NCBI GenBank assembly: GCA_002914845.1
Contig: JXTC01000248.1
Span: 264,761 to 328,760, forward strand
DNA: 64,000 nucleotides
Direction of reading: 5' to 3'
From: Trema orientale
Taxonomy: Eukaryota > Streptophyta > Magnoliopsida > Rosales > Cannabaceae
Shown: piece by piece, positions 51,006 through 60,895 of the stretch
Position numbering within the stretch: position 1 is the stretch's first letter
Layout: each line of letters opens with the position of its first letter
Notes under the pieces: generated by a model
Databases searched by the model: none
What the model was told of the DNA's origin: nothing
What the model saw: only the letters and a program-made list of their open reading frames with translations
Translations under genes and position numbers: made by a program

Positions 51006-54000
51006 TTATAGTGACGACTGAGACTGTAAGTCGCTCGCACAATTAGTCTCAGATTCTTGGCATTGCCTCTGGAAATAAGGATGAAAGCTACCAACTCCCT
51101 CCAAATACAAAGGCGTCTGCATTTCAATCAAACGAGATACCTGCACAGAGCCGTTTGTCAAACAGATTCATCTATCTTCTTTCTAAATAACTTTGTAACA
51201 TCAGAAGCAGGCGAAATAACGCAGATGATGATGGTGAGCAATTCCTAAAGATGCAAGTCTTCAGTAATAATCAATGAAGATAACAATTATCATTTATCAC
51301 GTTGAATGTAAAGATAGTGAAACTAATTTTTCTAAATCTAGCGCCACTTACTGCTCGACGGAAAGCAAACATCTCTTCTTCACCAGACATCATGGATATA
51401 ATACCAGTTGGGGTACCTCCTGAACCCACAGTCCCTCCTTCTAAAACATTTCGACGAAGCTTTCCACCTTCAGTCTCTGTTTCGAATTGGAAACTGGAAA
51501 AGAACAAGTATCTTATTCATACTTCACATACATATCTTCCAATTATGAAGAACAGCATAACCCTCACTTGTATTAAAAAAAAAGACCGGAAATATATACA
51601 GATAAGAAAGAGAGAGAGAGAGAGAGAGAAGAACGAGAACAAACTAATCGAAGTGCTTATTTAACAAACTGGGTAGGCAACACTGAACCCACTGGACAAA
51701 CATCAATGAGTTTCGAAAAACAGAACTATTTGCTTGTGCACCAAATTTTCTCATCATGATGAAAAAAGAAAATAATAATAATAATAAATCCCTCGATTAA
51801 TTATAGGAAACTAACATTGATCCTAACAACTTTTTCCTATTTCCTGTTCTTAATGGTAGAGTAACATTCTGATTTTTAAGACATTGTTTCCCCAGTCATT
51901 GCTGTATTTGGAATAAACATTTACAGAAGCATTTAAGATATTTCCAATGTATGCAACATGTGCGGGAATTTACAACAACTGGCAAAATAAAAAAGGGAGT
52001 ACATAGGCCCTAATGCCAACAATTGAATTCCTAAGATGCGAATGATATACTCACCTTTCCAAATCAAAAAGTGTACCCTCCTCAGTTCCTTGAAATAATT
52101 GATCAATTGAAGCAGCTGCACAACAAACCAGGCGGCAGTGATGATTGTACAACTCGTCAATTAAGGTAATAAACCTCCTTGCCTGAAGGGTAGAAACATA
52201 ATTTCCTAATTAGATGTAAATGCATGATACATAGTTGACTTTTCTTATGTGTCAGTTCCAAATTTGTTGTAAGCTATTAGATGTTAGGCACCCTTAGCAG
52301 ATATTCAAACACAATTTAGTTCTAACGTATATGCACGAACAGAACTAAAATTCAAAACATATGAATGTTGTCTATATCACTATCTCAACGGGACAATTTT
52401 GTTCTGAACAGTATGTTGATAGAAATCTCTGAAATTTGAAAGAATCTGGGTCATTAGAGACAGTTCTTAAACATTTTTGGCCCATTGAAGTGAACTGATT
52501 AAGGTAGAGGGTTTGCATCATGCTACAGAACATCTAACGATTAATTCCACATACATCATCTGGCATTGAAGTCAGTCGTCAAAACACAGCAATAGTACCT
52601 TGTCACGAATGCGCATACTCATAGCTGGAATATCAGATATGAAGACTGTGTGATAGTTTTCTGCTACTGCAATATAATCTGCTGCGCCTACCTGAAGTCA
52701 ATCAAGGATAAGAAAACAAATTCAAAAGAAATGCCAGCTTCCAGTAACCACGGTGAAAACGAACGACGATCTTCTGTAACCTTACGAGACTTTACTCTTA
52801 CATTTCCATATAATGTGCGTCTACTTTTCTCCTTTATACACTTCCATTATACATTCCAGCCAAAAAAATTAAGGGGAAAAAAAACAAAAAGAAAAAAAAA
52901 AACCACTTCCGTTATAAATGGTCCTTAACATCATTTTTTTTTCCTCGTTAGTTTTCAAAGATAAATGCGTTGAAGAAGTCATAAGTTAACAGAAGCTTTC
53001 ATAAGAGAGAACAAATAAATTCAGAAGGTCAACTTCCCCCCACTTGGATCCTCCCGTAGAATCCTATATTGCTAGGTAGAGAAATCAAACCTAGACCTCA
53101 TGGGAGCAAACCATAGATCTGATCACTTGACCTACCCCTTAATTAATAGGCTTGCACAATAAAGAAAAACAAAACAGGAGTTTTAGGGACCTTGCTGGGA
53201 TGGAAAACACTGATCAGACTAAAGATGTAACTGAAGAAATCACTGCCTCATAATATACAGGAAAGAACAATACCGGCTGGCCACATAAATATTCGAATGT
53301 GAAACGCGCACTTCCATAACAGCTTTCTGGAACCTCCAGCACTCTGATTTAAGAAACTAGGGTTAATAAAATGGACAGCAGAGAATCAACATAACTTGAT
53401 GATACTAAAAGTTTAAAGTACCTTCCAAACATTACAGGAATAGTAACAGAGATAATCTGTCTTCCCACTTGGTCTATGACCTCATGCCACATCTTCTCAA
53501 AATTCTTCCAAGCAGAGCTATCCAAAGGCCAGAAGTAGTGAACCTGAATGTAGAAGAAAACTTCAGACCATTAATAGAATCTCAAGCTATGCTTTGTAAG
53601 CCAACTTGATTCACTTCTAAAGTAAATTGATATATAAAGATTGATGTGTCACTGATGCATTAAATTAAACATCTGAAGAAAAATTATGAACAGCGTCCAC
53701 GACACACTGAATTATGTAGAAAAGGAAAATGAATTTATGAAGAGGAAACTCGTAATTAACTCCACAATACAATTTACATAAACATTGTTTTTCCTAGATG
53801 AGAAATAAGATGGCAACAAACCATTTAGTGTTAACCATTCATTTGCATTGATGCAATAACTGGTGGAACTGCATTACCCTTACCTGTTTTATAGATCTTT
53901 GAGCTATTAGACGGCGGTAATCAATCTCACTTCCAATAAGAACAATTTCACAGCGCTTATTCAATTTGGCAACAAATTTATGGAAGATCTCCCGCTGCAT

Positions 54001-56560
54001 ACCATCCTGTGAGCATTTTACTGAAACAATATTAAACTTCAGTGTGAAAAAATTTCGTGATTGTCCGTGAAAACAGTGTTATTATCAATACAGCAAATCA
54101 CCAACCGGTAAAATTGTAAATATAAGTATATAACTTACTAGCAAACAGTTAAGAGAAAGATATTAGTTTAATTTTTCTTTAAAAAGAAAAAGGAAAAAAA
54201 AAGGCTTAGATTGCTATCGTCCCACTCAATGCCAAACCAATTACCTGGAAAATTATAAATATATTTTCTCATCCGATGCATGTCTGAGAAATAAGGCTGC
54301 CAAAAAGATTTAAAATTTCACACATATAAAAAATAATGACCTTATTCAAGTCCTTAGGTGCTCGGTTACTGGTGGCCACAAGAACAGTTCCCGTGCTTAA
54401 CAGTCTGCTTACGATCCCAGACAAGGCCACAATAGCAAATACATCAACAGTCTGTAACAGAAAGCATGAAATTTTAAAGTCATAAATCAAACTGCGAATA
54501 TAGTAAACCAGATTTTAGAAGCATGTACTTGCATACGAAGAAAAACAACTTCGGAAAACTTGGAGTTAATGCTTAAACTTAGATGCAATTCCACCTAATG
54601 AGCTGCCTAATTTGCTAGCTTATATAGCCAACATTTAATCTCACCTGTATCTCATCAAAGCAGAGAATGCTAGCTCCTTTTCGATCAACGTGCTCGTCAA
54701 TGAGGAGTTTATCTGCTACAGCCGGAAGAATGTTTTTCATCTGAACCTCTTGTTTATATCTTTCTTCTGCAGCCAACCACTCCTTAACTTTTGTATCAAA
54801 GGGAAGATTTATAACCCAATTAGAAATACTCGACTGTAGTGACTTTTCCTCCACTTGATTTTTCCATATCTTATGCATTTGCTCATTAATTTTTAACATA
54901 GCCTGCAAATAGATATGATAACACGACTTACTTTGTGTAGTAATTTTTAATTGATTTAATTAATTTATGGAAACGTAGTTTGTATATTTGTTAATCTAAA
55001 AACTAAATCACATCAAAGCTCACCTCATGAAAGTGATACCTTCTTCTATGTTTAACAATTCCTTGAGTAGCAGTATAAAACATATCCATAAGCATGGTCT
55101 TTCCTGAAGTACGAATAAATTTCTCCAGTTACTCCTAGAGTTGTATTTATATGAGAAAATTTTGTAACAAACAATATATAAGTGCGGAAGTTGAGTCAAA
55201 AAACTGTTCTTGCTGCAGTCTTCTGTGCTTTGAAGATTCAAAAGTTGATATCTAGGAAAACTATACAATGAGAAATTAAATACGCTTCTTGGCTAGTAAT
55301 ATTCTTTATCAATTAGAAAACATGCAATTTAAGAAAATACCACTTCCGACGTTGCCCCATATATATAGACCTTTCGGAGCTGGAGGAGCAGTTGGGCGGG
55401 AACCCACGAGTGAATCCAACTTCTTCTCTCGATTAAGGTATGAAACCCATTTTCCTACTCCTGGTTCTACATTTTCAGGCTTTCTCCTGAGTCAAACAAA
55501 ACCCCATTTATAAAGAAAAGCAGAAATAACAGTGTGCAGAACACCTAGTAAGATAAATAATAGAAACATAATTGCAAAACGTCCTTGAAAGATACTGGAG
55601 CAGTAGAGCTGGGGAAGAGAACCAACCATTCATAACAGATGCTTAAATAAAGAAGCAATAAAACTTGTATTCCACTATTCCTAGCTTTACCAGAATACAC
55701 ACTAGTAAAAAACATAACCAGTATCAATTGTTTGAACCATTCAATAAACACATCATTCAGAAGTGTTGATTCGAGATGAGTATTCTCTCGGGCTCATTTT
55801 ATATCAACTAAAGCCTCGTGAGACACAATAACATAACATAATCCCAAAGCTTAGTTGAGCTCAATCAATAGAGAGCTCCCATTTTCATATAATCTTTCGG
55901 AAATAACTCGAATCAAAGTAGTGTGTTATACCTGAACAACCATCTTCCAAAGAGTTTGCTTCGATGCCTGCTTAGTGATGATGTCCATGACTCCTGCTGC
56001 TTGAGCTCAGCCTCCTCCATTAAAAGCCTCCGCCGTTCATTCTCCCTGTTATCTTCCCACTTAGCTAGTTTCTCCTGAAAATGCACAAAACAGAACACAG
56101 AACACAAAAATCAAATCTAAGCCCAAAAATCACAAGGACCAAAATTGCCTTTATGCATTATTCTAACACTATGAACTCTAAAATTCATACGTGATATTCC
56201 TCCATATCTCTCTCATACTGCTCCAACCTCCCAAGTAACTTGTCCAGTTCCAAAGCAACCCTTTCTTGATTCGGATCATGTCGTAGCGTCCCTTCTTCAA
56301 CTAGATTCGTATACTGCGCAAGCGGCCCTGGACAAGAAAATACACATCCTAGTCTCAGAAACCCAAAATTTATACATTTTTTCCTGTGTTTATATACATA
56401 CATATATATATATATATATAGAAGAACCTGAGGGATTCGTTTGAGAAATATGGAGTGGTTGACAGTAAGAACGACGTGTATTTAAGCGAGAGAGCTTGTA
56501 GGTTGAGCCCCGAACGAGCCCTAGACATTGAAGCCCTGAGATCGAAAAGGCTCTTCTCAT
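51006..56560 (-). CDS. AFG1/LACE1-type mitochondrial AAA ATPase
   Basis: Plant AFG1-like ATPase; yeast and animal relatives act in mitochondrial protein quality control, including respiratory-chain subunits. Fourteen minus-strand exons: 56428-56560, 56191-56327, 55932-56074, 55341-55486, 55024-55103, 54645-54902, 54341-54451, 53884-54006, 53422-53543, 53274-53343, 52599-52691, 52055-52182, 51352-51493, 51006-51140. They sum to 1821 nt, 606 aa; all introns are GT-AG and phases agree. The arginine/serine-rich N-terminus (MRRAFSISGLQCLGLVRGST) looks like a mitochondrial presequence. A charged coiled-coil region follows (RLEQYERDMEEYHEKLAKWE). Walker A is GNVGSGKT (182-189), Walker B is ILCFDE (D296-E297), and ATSNRAP (325-331) is the sensor/arginine region. 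The C-terminal acidic GEEEMFAFRRAVSRLIEMQ is typical of the plant-long form. No defects. Introns contain an AG microsatellite (about 51609-51629) and a SINE-like insert. Confidence 0.93.
53038..53150 (-). repeat. SINE-like tRNA-derived fragment in an AFG1 intron
   Basis: The minus strand reads GGTAGGTCAAGTGATCAG (A-box-like) and GAGGTCTAGGTTTGATTTC (weak B-box). The 3' portion with a C-rich block resembles the 24.5-kb copy. Located in the intron between 52691 and 53274. Confidence 0.5.
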
Positions 56561-56871
56561 TATTTCGCTATGAAAGCTTGATCACAGGTCTCGAGGAGCT
56601 TTCAGGTACCTAATTCCGACGGAGAAGTTAGTCGATTTCTCTGAAAGAAAAAGAGTTTCAGAAATTCAGAGAGCTTAAATACCATACCCCAGGTTGAAGA
56701 CAGGTGACGTGGCTCCCGTTCCACCATCCACGTGGCAAAAAGTGAAATTGTATTTTGTCCGTATGTAATGGTAGTTGAAGTTTAAAGCTCAACGCTTTTA
56801 TAGCAGAATCTGAAAATGGCCGTAACCTTCTAAGTTCTAATGGTTTCGCTCTGAATCGTCTCTCTATCTAA
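56561..56871. promoter_or_regulatory. Shared divergent promoter of the AFG1 and PPR genes
   Basis: Only 311 bp separate the two start codons. It holds a palindromic G-box CACGTG (56729-56734) and a TGACGTGG element (56705-56712) 20 bp apart, both ACGTG-core bZIP/bHLH-type sites, near the middle. No TATA box is obvious in either direction. Bidirectional activity is inferred from geometry. Confidence 0.6.
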
Positions 56872-58695
56872 ATGCAATTCCAAACGATTAAAACCCATGT
56901 CGTCCGTACAGTGACTGAGTCGATAGCCGGCGCCGGCGCCGGGAACAAGAGAGCGGCGGAGCAGAGTTGCTTGTCTCTTCTTGAAGCCTGTGACAGCCTC
57001 ACCAAGTTTACCCAACTCCACGCTCGAATTCTCAAACTGGGTCTACGAAACAACCCTCTAGTTCTCACTAAGTTCGCCGCCGTGTCTTCTGAACTGGACG
57101 CCGTAGACTATGCTTCCTCCTTCGTATTCTGTCCCGACGCCGATTCCCGTCTCTACGACGCTTTCCTTTTCAATACTCTCATTAGAGGTTATGCCCAGAC
57201 TAGTAGTTCGAAGGAGAAAGCTTTTTTAGTTTACAGTGCCATGCTTCGTTATGGAGTTTTGCCAAATAAGTTCACGTACCCTTTTGTCCTCAAGGCCTGT
57301 GCTGGCCTTGGGAGCTTGAGTTTAGGCAAAACGGTTCATGGGTCGGCGGTGAAGTTCGGATTTGACGACGACGTTCATGTTCGAAATACCATGATTCACA
57401 TGTATTGTTGTTGTGGAGGGGGTATTGGAGATGCCCGGACTATGTTTGATGAAATGCCGAAGTGGGACTCTGTTTCCTGGAGTGCGATGATAGGAGGGTA
57501 TGTGCGTCTGAGATTGTCCGCGGACGCAGTTGAGGTCTTTAGGAAAATGCAGATTGCAAGAGTTCGACCAGATGAGATAACTATGGTATCGGTTCTTTCT
57601 GCTTGTACTGATCTAGGTGCGCTTGAGCTTGGGAAGTGGGTGGAATCTTACGTTGAGAAAGAAGGGATTCAAAGAAGTGTGGAGCTTTGTAATGCACTCA
57701 TTGACATGTTCGCTAAGTGTGGTGATGTTGATAAAGCTTTGAAATTGTTCAGAAAAATGAGTGAGAAAACAATAGTTTCCTGGACTTCTGTGATTGGTGG
57801 TTTGGCAATGCATGGTCGTGGTTCTGAGGCAGTTTCTTTGTTCGAGGAAATGATAGGAAATGGGATTACTCCTGATAATGTTGCCTTTATCGGGTTGCTT
57901 TCTGCTTGTAGTCATTCCGGTTTAGTTGATAAAGGGAAAGGGTATTTTAGCTCAATGACAAAAGAATATGACATTGTTCCAAAGATAGAACACTATGGAT
58001 GCATGGTAGATATGTTATGCAGGGCTGGACTTGTCAAAGAAGCAATGGAGTTCGTTCAGAAAATGCCTATTGAGCCGAATTCAATAATTCTGCGGACCCT
58101 GGTCAGCGCTTGCCGTGCCCATGGTGAGCTCAAGCTGGGAGAGAGCATCAGCAGAAGCCTAATTTCAAACGAACCAATGCACGAGTCCAACTATGTTCTA
58201 CTTTCCAATATATATGCCAAAATGTCTCATTGGGAGAAGAAAACCAAAATCAGAGAGACGATGGACAAGAAAGGGATGAAAAAGATCCCAGGGAGCACCA
58301 TGATTGAGCTAGACAACGAAATATACGAGTTCGTGGCTGGCGATAAATCACATGAGCAATACAAAGAAATTTATGAGATGGTCGAGGAGATGGGGAGGGA
58401 GATAAAGAGAGCTGGTTATGTTCCTAGTACATCAGAGGTGTTACTAGATATTGATGAAGAAGACAAGGAAGATGCTTTGAACAGGCATAGCGAAAAGCTG
58501 GCCATCGCTTTCGCCCTCCTGAATACACCACCAGGAACTCATATTCGGATAGTGAAGAATTTGAGAGTCTGCAGTGATTGCCATTCCGCTACTAAGTTTA
58601 TCTCTAAGATTTATCGTCGAGAAATTGTAGTGAGGGACAGAAACCGCTTTCACCATTTCAAAGATGGTCTCTGTTCATGTAAAGACTTCTGGTGA
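56872..58695 (+). CDS. PPR protein, PLS class, E/DYW-type C-terminus (ends DFW)
   Basis: Probable organellar RNA-binding protein; PLS-class PPRs with DYW domains specify C-to-U RNA editing in mitochondria or plastids. The gene is intronless, as usual for the class, 607 aa. PPR units start near residue 100 (FNTLIRGYAQT) and run as P, L and S motifs to about residue 420. Recognisable units include VSWSAMIGGYVR, DEITMVSVLSACTDLGALEL, ELCNALIDMFAKCGDVDKAL and VSWTSVIGGLAMHG, then an E/E+ region (PGSTMIELDNEIYEFVAGD). The DYW-type domain starts at GYVP (515) with the deaminase zinc motif HSE (539-541) and CSDC (C567, C570) intact. The final tripeptide is DFW instead of DYW, a variant seen in some active members. 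The exact orthologue and editing site are unknown. Confidence 0.93.
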   Translation: MQFQTIKTHVVRTVTESIAGAGAGNKRAAEQSCLSLLEACDSLTKFTQLHARILKLGLRNNPLVLTKFAAVSSELDAVDYASSFVFCPDADSRLYDAFLFNTLIRGYAQTSSSKEKAFLVYSAMLRYGVLPNKFTYPFVLKACAGLGSLSLGKTVHGSAVKFGFDDDVHVRNTMIHMYCCCGGGIGDARTMFDEMPKWDSVSWSAMIGGYVRLRLSADAVEVFRKMQIARVRPDEITMVSVLSACTDLGALELGKWVESYVEKEGIQRSVELCNALIDMFAKCGDVDKALKLFRKMSEKTIVSWTSVIGGLAMHGRGSEAVSLFEEMIGNGITPDNVAFIGLLSACSHSGLVDKGKGYFSSMTKEYDIVPKIEHYGCMVDMLCRAGLVKEAMEFVQKMPIEPNSIILRTLVSACRAHGELKLGESISRSLISNEPMHESNYVLLSNIYAKMSHWEKKTKIRETMDKKGMKKIPGSTMIELDNEIYEFVAGDKSHEQYKEIYEMVEEMGREIKRAGYVPSTSEVLLDIDEEDKEDALNRHSEKLAIAFALLNTPPGTHIRIVKNLRVCSDCHSATKFISKIYRREIVVRDRNRFHHFKDGLCSCKDFW

Positions 58696-59094
58696 CAAAC
58701 TATATACTATTGCCCAGATGACGATTCTTTAAAAAATCAGAGATCTCGACTTTGATTTATCTCAAGAATTCATTCCTTCAGGTGGGCTTCAACTATAGTT
58801 TGTCACCGCAATAGTCCAGCGTGAAACTTCAAATTTAGCAGCTGAACAATTGTCCTTTGTAAATGCTAAGCAATTCGGATGTGGATGATTCTGATCTGTC
58901 TACATCATTTCATACACAGCTAATCTTCTTTTGCAATTTATTTTCTTGTAGAGACCGGAGATTTGGTCTCTTATGATCATCAATTGGTCTGTGGTATTTG
59001 TTGTTGTCATACTACAAATGCTGAATGATAGTTCTTAGCATGGGCCATCCTTGTTCTGGCCCAGGCCCAGGCCTGGGCCCAAGCTAGCTAACAT
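58696..59094 (+). other. PPR gene 3' region, ending in a GGCCCAGG-rich tract
   Basis: Likely 3' UTR followed by a GC-rich palindromic phrase (GGCCCAGGCCCAGGCCTGGG, about 59058-59077). It is unusual in its AT-rich surroundings. Confidence 0.45.
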
Positions 59095-60895
59095 TAGTTT
59101 TTGAGGAAATTTGATTTTCTATGGTAGTTTTTCAATTTAAATCCCGGGAATTATATGAAAAATCTTGGATATTAATTGGAAAAATATTACTTTTATAAGT
59201 ATTATGAAAATATCATTTTTTATTAATTGATGAGATACTTAAAGTAACCAATCAAGTTATTCAAGTAATTTGACCAGTTACTCTTAGTAACCCAACTAGT
59301 TACCTTGAGTACTAATGAAAAAACTAATTTTGAAGAAAATATGGTATTAATCTAAATATTTATTAAAGGTGGTATTTTTGTAAAAGAATTGTAAAGGTGA
59401 TATTGTTCTACATCAGTCCGTTATTTTTCACAAAAGAGAAATTTACGCTTAGGACCCATTGTTAAAACTTATTTTCATAAATATCCGTTTTTAATTTTTC
59501 TTTCAAAAATACCTATTTTTATGGTCCACATTTTATATACAAAATATGAGTAGTCCACATTTACAATATAAATTTTATCCATGAGGTACATATTTTATGT
59601 ATAAAATATAAACGGTATACATTTACAATATAAATATTTACCACAGTTTGCATTTTTCATTATAAATTTGACCTATGATATACATTTTAAAATGTGTCAA
59701 TTTTTAGTGTAATTTTTATTCATGAAATATAGACAGTGGTATATATTTAATTTATTCAATGTATACCGTAGTATACATTTCATGTGTAAAACAGTGGTGG
59801 TCTACATTTCTCCAAAAATATGTATAAAAACAGGTATTTCTGAAATAAAATTTAAAAATGGGTATTTATAAACTTTTCCCTTCAAAAAATTTAGTTTATC
59901 CATGATTTTTCAATTTTTAGTACTTTGGGCCTTGAATTTTTGGTACTTTGACCCTGTTACTTTTTGGTATTTTTCAATTTAGTTTTTCTTTTTTTCTTTG
60001 GTTTCTAACACTACTACCAATGAGACATTTTGGCAAATATGGTGGGTTAGAATTTTTTTTTTTCCTAATTCTCGTACCATTGTTTTTAGAAAAATACTAC
60101 TTTTTAAAAAAAATTTAGAAGTACAATCATTTGTACAATGGTTACTACTTACTAGTATCTGAAAACTGGTTATTGGTTACGAGTTACCGCTTATCAGTTA
60201 TATATAGTTATAAATATCTTTAGTTACTAGTTACCAGTGCTCGAAAACTAGTTTCTGGTTACTAATTACTATTTTAGAAAATTATATTTTACTAAAATTT
60301 CTTCAAAATTTGTATTTCTCTAAAAAAATTTACGGTATCGGATCTAAAAAAGCTGAGTCCGTCATTTTTTTCTCTATCTTTTCTGAAAATACTGCACCAA
60401 ACATAATTTTCAAGGCTTATTACAAAAATCCAGGCCCAAACTACCAAAATTTGAAAAATCCCAGATGGACTGATTTTTTTGAAAAATCCCAGTTTGATTT
60501 AGAAACATATCACTTTTTAAAAGTATTATTAGAAACATAACACTTTTAAAAAATATTTAGAAAAATATTATTTTTTTTTAAAATTGATATTTTTCAATGG
60601 TACTCAAGGTAACCAGTTAGGTTACCTAGAATAACCAATTCAGCTACTTGAAGTAACTGTTCAAGTTACCTCAGGTAACTCAACTAGCTACCTTAAGTAT
60701 CTCTTCAATTAATAAAAAGTAGTATTTTTCTAAATATTTTTAAAAGTGATATTTTATAATTGAATCTAGGATTTTCAGAATAATCTTAAATTCCGAAATT
60801 TTTTAATTTTTTTGAAAAATTACCATAAAAAATCAAATTTCCTCTAATTTTCACCTTTTTCTTCCCCAGACCCGGGCCCAAAGCTAGCTAACATT
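59075..60895. mobile_element. Long-TIR element (Mutator-like?) bounded by a 21-22-bp direct repeat
   Basis: The left arm (about 59097-59400) and right arm (about 60570-60847) are imperfect inverted copies: GAGGAAATTTGATTTTCTAT at the left pairs with AAAAAATCAAATTTCCTC at the right, and both arms carry runs of GTTACC/GGTAAC-type motifs. GGGCCCAAGCTAGCTAACAT stands at 59075 and a near-copy at 60874; a third weaker copy lies near 60917. No transposase frame exists. The tips and target duplication are not resolved, so the superfamily is uncertain. Confidence 0.6.
59440..59882. mobile_element. AT-rich MITE nested in the long-TIR element
   Basis: Left arm (about 59440-59525, ATAAATATCCGTTTTTAATT then CAAAAATACCTATTTTTAT) is inverted in the right arm (about 59825-59882, AAAAACAGGTATTTCTG then ATGGGTATTTATAA). 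Between them are degenerate repeats of TACATTTACAATATAAAT. It resembles the 4495-4766 element in style. Confidence 0.6.

Noticed and set aside
57613-57915. Minus-strand open frame inside the PPR gene
   Set aside because: Antisense shadow of a well-supported coding sequence.
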